From an uncultured Lachnospiraceae bacterium (GTDB lineage Bacteria; Bacillota; Clostridia; Lachnospirales; Lachnospiraceae): 14,215 nt of DNA. Of the stretch, positions 12,773 to 14,215 are shown piece by piece; the stretch's first letter is position 1, and each line of letters begins with the position of its first letter. The stretch spans positions 1 to 14,215 of the forward strand of contig CAKRJM010000036.1 of assembly GCA_934351765.1 (NCBI GenBank), read 5' to 3'. Below the pieces are notes generated by a model. It searched no databases. It saw nothing but the letters and a program-made list of their open reading frames with translations, and was not told the origin of the DNA. The position numbers and the translations under genes are program-made.

Positions 12773-13027
12773 TTATCCATGAAGATGACGATACTTTTCC
12801 TTTGTCGCCATTCCGCCGCGGATATGCCTCTCGGATTTGTTAAGATCCAGCACCTTTCGCGCCTGTGCCGCCAGCGCCGAATCAATATGGACAAGGCGAT
12901 CCGTCACATCCTTATGTACGGTACTCTTGCTCACCCCAAATTTCCCGGCGGTCTGCCGCACCGTTGCTTTCTCCTCAATAATATACCCTGCTATTTCCAC
13001 CGCACGTTCCTCGATATAATCCTTCAA
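12773..13027 (-). CDS. spoIIID: Sporulation transcriptional regulator SpoIIID
   Basis: From a TTG start at 13027 this is 84 residues, close to the 93 of B. subtilis SpoIIID. It opens KDYIEERAVEIAGYIIEEKA, has the helix-turn-helix VRQTAGKFGVSKSTVHKDVT (23-42), and ends with the family block ERHIRGGMATKEKY (66-79), which matches the basic C-terminal DNA-contacting region. SpoIIID acts in the mother cell, switching part of the sigma-E regulon on or off and preparing for sigma-K. The TTG is chosen because family similarity begins exactly there; GGGGGAAG lies just upstream. An upstream ATG at 13123 would add 32 unrelated cysteine-rich residues. A sigma-E-like promoter precedes it. It is divergent from the Spo0A-C-like gene. 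Confidence 0.92.
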   Translation of the reverse strand: MKDYIEERAVEIAGYIIEEKATVRQTAGKFGVSKSTVHKDVTDRLVHIDSALAAQARKVLDLNKSERHIRGGMATKEKYRHLHG

Positions 13028-13056
13028 GGGCTTCCCCCGGCAATGCTTGTTTTTAC

Positions 13057-13085
13057 AGTGTATGCAGAGGAGGTAAGGGGTATAC
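13057..13085 (-). promoter_or_regulatory. Sigma-E-like promoter of spoIIID
   Basis: On the minus strand the -10 CATACACT (13057-13064) matches the sigma-E consensus CATACANT fully. GTATACC lies 14 bp upstream (13079-13085) as a partial -35. The leader to the TTG would be about 20-25 nt. spoIIID is a sigma-E gene in B. subtilis. Confidence 0.5.
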
Positions 13086-13103
13086 AAAAAAGATCCTCTG
13101 CAT
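13062..13103. repeat. 10-bp inverted repeat enclosing the spoIIID -35 region
   Basis: ATGCAGAGGA (13062-13071) and TCCTCTGCAT (13094-13103) are perfect inverted repeats 22 bp apart. One arm overlaps the predicted -10 box by three bases, and the -35 lies in the loop. It lies upstream of the predicted start, so it would act as a DNA site or as a hairpin in a longer RNA. No T run follows. Confidence 0.55.
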
Positions 13104-13201
13104 TCATTTCCTCCAGTCCACACATTGTTAGTTCCATTTTTCCTGGAAAATGTTGTCTATTTTAGTCGATTAGGGTCGCTTTTTATCGCTTCTATGGACT
13201 T

Positions 13202-13229
13202 TTGGTTTCTTTTACTCTATTTTTATAGT
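13202..13229 (+). promoter_or_regulatory. Possible sigma-A promoter of the Spo0A-C-like gene
   Basis: TTGGTT (13202-13207) and TATAGT (13224-13229) are 16 bp apart. The start would be near 13236, about 50 nt before the ATG. No Spo0A box (TGNCGAA) was seen nearby. Confidence 0.45.
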
Positions 13230-13286
13230 ATTGTCCAATTTACTTCTGATGGCTAATCCAGGTTTAGTTCCAAAAGGAGGATTACA

Positions 13287-13619
13287 ATGAAGGAAACATT
13301 AACCAAATTCCTGCTCCGCATTGGTGTATTCCAATGCTATGCGGGATACCCGTACTTTGTCTCGGCCGTGGAAATGGCGATCGAAAATCCCTGGCGTCTG
13401 TCCAATATCCGTCAGGAAATCTACAGGCCGCTGGCTGCCCGGTATGGTGTCAGCCTGTCGTGCATCGAAAAGGATATTCGGACAATCCGAGATGTCATCG
13501 TCCGCAATAACGGACTTGCCATTCTTGAAAAAATGACCGGTCAAAGCTTCTATTACCGGAATCCGCCTTTTCCCAAGGAGGTCATTCAGATCTTTGCTGA
13601 ATGTTTCCGTCCGGATTAG
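13287..13619 (+). CDS. Free-standing Spo0A C-terminal (DNA-binding) domain protein
   Basis: A 110-residue protein that aligns with the output domain of Spo0A and lacks any receiver domain. Recognisable parts are GYPYFVSAVEMAIENPWRL (20-38), where Spo0A has YLREAISMVVEDPEL; IRQEIYRPLAARYGVS (41-56), matching VTKELYPAIAKKYNT; and the recognition segment CIEKDIRTIRDVIVRNNG (59-76), matching RVERAIRHAIEVAWSRG. The end LEKMTGQSFYYRNPPFPKEVI parallels the Spo0A tail. It is probably a small DNA-binding regulator not controlled by phosphorylation of its own receiver. It may act at Spo0A sites or on its own sites. The start has AAGGAGG 6 nt upstream. It is divergent from spoIIID, suggesting shared control. 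A strong terminator follows. Confidence 0.8.
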   Translation: MKETLTKFLLRIGVFQCYAGYPYFVSAVEMAIENPWRLSNIRQEIYRPLAARYGVSLSCIEKDIRTIRDVIVRNNGLAILEKMTGQSFYYRNPPFPKEVIQIFAECFRPD

Positions 13620-13629
13620 CATCCGTTTA

Positions 13630-13646
13630 TTCAGCCTTGTGCTGAA
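13630..13646 (+). other. Small hairpin after the Spo0A-C-like gene
   Basis: TTCAGC-CTTGT-GCTGAA, 10 nt past the stop and just before the main terminator. There is no T run. It may stabilise the mRNA end. Confidence 0.4.
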
Positions 13647-13653
13647 TGGACGC

Positions 13654-13694
13654 AAAAATGCCTGCGCTTTCGATCCGAAAGCTGCAGGCATTTT
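13654..13694. terminator. Bidirectional terminator between convergent genes
   Basis: AAAATGCCTGC-g-CTTTC pairs with GAAAG-ct-GCAGGCATTTT around GATCC. An A run flanks the left arm and TTTT the right, so it reads as an intrinsic terminator both ways. It ends the Spo0A-C-like gene (+) and the kinase gene (-), whose stop is at 13702. Confidence 0.85.
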
Positions 13695-13701
13695 CACTTT
13701 C

Positions 13702-14215
13702 TTATTTTTGCATCAGGACTTCAACTGCTTCACGCAGCGTTGTATCTTCTCCCACATTTCCGGGGAAAATCACATACGGTGTCAATGGAAATCTGCTTTC
13801 TTCCCCTGTCTGCCATACCGGAATTCCAGGCTTTATCTGCCCAAGAACATTTGCTTTCCTGACCGCCAGCGCTTTTGTCCCCACATCGCTGGATGTGATC
13901 CCGCCTTTTGCGATCACAAATCCAGGTGTGATATTCAGCCGGCCAACCAGAGACTGAACTGCATCTGAAATCCTTACCGAAAGTCTCAGTTCATCTTCTT
14001 TGTCTCCGGTATCCGCTGTGATCAGTGCCCTTGTTGTATAACAGCATACCGTTTTCCCGGCGCGGATGCAGGTCTCTTCCAGATCGAGACATCTCTGCAC
14101 TTCCGCTTCAAATGCCGCCTCATCCTTTACTAAAGCTGCATTCAGTTCAATAAATTCCACATCTTTCAGTTTTTTGAGCTCTTCCACCTGTCGGGTTGTC
14201 TTGTCGGTATGGGAG
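13702..14215 (-). CDS. Four-carbon acid sugar kinase family protein (3' part, runs off right edge)
   Basis: The 170 residues present are the C-terminal nucleotide-binding domain of the family formerly called DUF1537 (OtnK/DtnK/LtnK type). The fragment begins SHTDKTTRQVEEL, like the GS...KTTRQ segment at the domain boundary. It then has CCYTTRALI, NITPGFVIAKGGITSSDVG with the conserved GGxTS phosphate-binding turn, and VWQTGEESRFPLTPYVIFPG near the end. Characterised members phosphorylate threonate, erythronate or 3-oxo-tetronate in the breakdown of four-carbon sugar acids. The substrate cannot be fixed here, because the N-terminal half and neighbours (usually an aldolase, a dehydrogenase or PdxA2) are outside the window. 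There is no start in the window; an in-frame GTG at 14187 lies within the conserved domain. Confidence 0.85.
   Translation of the reverse strand, partial: SHTDKTTRQVEELKKLKDVEFIELNAALVKDEAAFEAEVQRCLDLEETCIRAGKTVCCYTTRALITADTGDKEDELRLSVRISDAVQSLVGRLNITPGFVIAKGGITSSDVGTKALAVRKANVLGQIKPGIPVWQTGEESRFPLTPYVIFPGNVGEDTTLREAVEVLMQK

Noticed and set aside
12773..13123. Longer SpoIIID starting at the ATG at 13123
   Set aside because: The extra 32 residues have no family similarity and overlap the sigma-E-like promoter and inverted repeat. The TTG at 13027 fits the family start.

Overview
The window looks like a stretch of chromosome from a spore-forming Clostridia, most likely a Lachnospiraceae-type gut anaerobe. 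This rests on several things seen together: the sporulation proteins SpoIIID, SpoIID and a SpoIIQ-like M23 protein; a free-standing Spo0A C-terminal-domain protein; a zinc-ribbon PrsW-type protease; a CmpB-family membrane protein; the gene order mreB-recD2-comF; a mid-range GC content; strong AGGAGG-type ribosome sites; and sigma-A promoters of TTGnnn-N16-18-TATAAT type. No species is named because nothing here decides it. I saw no rRNA, tRNA, CRISPR array, insertion sequence or prophage gene.

Layout. 1-244 (-): 5' part of a MarR-family regulator that runs off the left edge, with its own promoter and a palindromic operator at 327-369. 559-990 (+): a small CYTH-domain phosphohydrolase. 998-1300: no gene, but a large hairpin followed by two tandem copies of a structured repeat whose stems co-vary. 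1398-2618 (-): a zinc-ribbon PrsW-family membrane protease with its own promoter and terminator. 2704-4245 (-): PutP sodium/proline symporter with its own promoter. 4524-5117 (-): a TetR-family regulator.

5261-11223 (-) is a leftward gene series: mreB, a terminator, then recD2, comF, spoIID and the spoIIQ-like gene. MreB is a cell-shape actin, RecD2 a helicase and ComF a phosphoribosyltransferase-fold protein. SpoIID and the SpoIIQ-like protein are the engulfment pair, and a possible sigma-E promoter sits in front of spoIID. Both engulfment proteins lack the residues normally needed for catalysis.

11224-11699 separates mreB from the next gene. It holds the strong mreB promoter (leftward) with a ~190-nt leader. 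It also holds a rightward promoter region with 11-bp direct repeats, two perfect hairpins and a terminator, which together look like an undescribed short RNA or short-peptide transcript. 11700-12689 (-) is a CmpB-family membrane protein with a long coiled-coil tail. 12773-13027 (-) is spoIIID, with a TTG start and a sigma-E-like promoter. Divergent from it, 13287-13619 (+) is a stand-alone Spo0A C-terminal-domain protein. A bidirectional terminator at 13654-13694 separates it from the 3' part of a four-carbon acid sugar kinase gene (13702-14215, -), which runs off the right edge.

Most of the window is ordinary housekeeping and sporulation sequence. The items most worth a second look are the co-varying tandem element (998-1300), the orphan rightward transcript (11507-11701), the catalytically altered SpoIID/SpoIIQ pair, and the free-standing Spo0A-C protein facing spoIIID.
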